From positions 1 to 5,525 of the forward strand of contig JAEZHM010000064.1 in the NCBI GenBank assembly GCA_023416585.1: a stretch of 5,525 nucleotides of DNA, given 5' to 3'. This DNA is from Bacillota bacterium. GTDB lineage: Bacteria > Bacillota > Clostridia > Christensenellales > Aristaeellaceae. Shown here one piece after another: positions 5,415-5,525 of this stretch. The position numbers were made by a program, and so were the translations under genes. Every line of letters begins with the position of its first letter. The stretch's first letter is position 1. Under the pieces are notes generated by a model. The model made no database searches. It had not been told where the DNA came from and saw only the letters and a list, made by a program, of their open reading frames with translations.

Positions 5415-5525
5415 ATGGGGTCGAAGAATGGGGACAAGCCTGAATATGAAGGAATATTTTGCGATTCAACCAAAAAATCCATCGAAAATTCGCTGGCTGC
5501 AGCGTTCATTTCGATGGATTTTCGC
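5415..5525 (+). CDS. Possible start of another reading frame, cut by the right edge
   Basis: ATG 5415 follows AAGGA (5405-5409) with a 5-nt spacer and opens 37 codons without a stop to the right edge. The visible product begins MGSKNGDKPEYEGIFC and I recognise no family in it. The second half of the frame is formed by a 14-bp inverted repeat, which is more typical of non-coding DNA. Another ATG at 5446 opens a different frame to the edge but has no ribosome site. The two cannot be resolved without the next few hundred bases. Confidence 0.2.
   Translation, partial: MGSKNGDKPEYEGIFCDSTKKSIENSLAAAFISMDFR
5474..5522. repeat. Nested inverted repeat near the right edge, possible terminator or dispersed palindrome
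   Basis: AAAATCCATCGAAA (5474-5487) and TTTCGATGGATTTT (5509-5522) are perfect 14-nt complements. The 21-nt interior holds its own short stem, CGCTG (5491-5495) with CAGCG (5500-5504). The arms end in A4/T4, so either strand could work as a weak intrinsic terminator, for example for the rseC-like gene about 90 bp upstream. The two-tier shape is also typical of dispersed palindromic elements. Confidence 0.7.

Noticed and set aside
4676..5426. The 10-mer GGGGTCGAAG occurs at 4676-4685 (hairpin strand and loop) and at 5417-5426.
   Set aside because: Flanks are unrelated and the match is too short to claim a repeat family from two copies.
5234..5509. Minus-strand ORF of 91 codons across the end of the rseC-like gene.
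   Set aside because: It overlaps a recognisable + strand gene, passes through the inverted repeat and has no family resemblance.

Overview
The window is dominated by a nearly complete spoIIIA operon, the mother-cell half of the SpoIIIA-SpoIIQ (A-Q) channel of endospore-forming Bacillota. Eight genes lie in the canonical order spoIIIAA-AB-AC-AD-AE-AF-AG-AH, all on the + strand, from the left edge to position 4498. SpoIIIAA is cut by the left edge, so its true start and the operon's main promoter are outside the window. The fairly GC-rich genes, the short SpoIIIAC, AF, AG and AH proteins, and a downstream RseC-type redox protein point to a member of the Clostridia (probably an anaerobe) rather than to Bacillus. 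The genus cannot be read from the sequence.

Positions 1-4498: the genes are packed very tightly. AA/AB overlap by 4 bp (ATGA) and AD/AE by 4 bp (GTGA), and the other gaps are 2 to 29 bp, so this is one translationally coupled transcript. SpoIIIAA supplies the ATPase. AB (GspF-like), AC, AD and AE form the membrane platform. AF, AG and AH each carry a membrane anchor followed by an extracellular ring-building domain facing the space between mother cell and forespore, where AH binds forespore SpoIIQ. SpoIIIAG is unusually short: the segment that forms the beta-triangle in the Bacillus protein is replaced by a loop of about 18 residues.

Positions 4499-4985: an intergenic region of about 490 bp, richer in A+T. 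It begins with a strong intrinsic terminator (perfect 34-bp palindrome plus T run). After that come two further GC-rich hairpins, a REP-like element of the widespread GTCATTCTGAG...GAAGAATC type, an unsupported 48-codon small ORF, and a long inverted repeat whose right arm overlaps the -35 box of a good sigma-A-type extended -10 promoter.

Positions 4986-5384: a 132-residue RseC/MucC-family membrane protein with a four-cysteine N-terminal cluster (C-X4-C-X2-C-X2-C), apparently transcribed from that promoter independently of spoIIIA. Positions 5385-5525 hold a second inverted repeat and possibly the start of another reading frame cut by the right edge.

I see no new multi-gene system. The points worth following up are the reduced SpoIIIAG, the stacked hairpins after the operon, the palindrome over the rseC-like promoter, and the pairing of a sporulation operon with an RseC gene.
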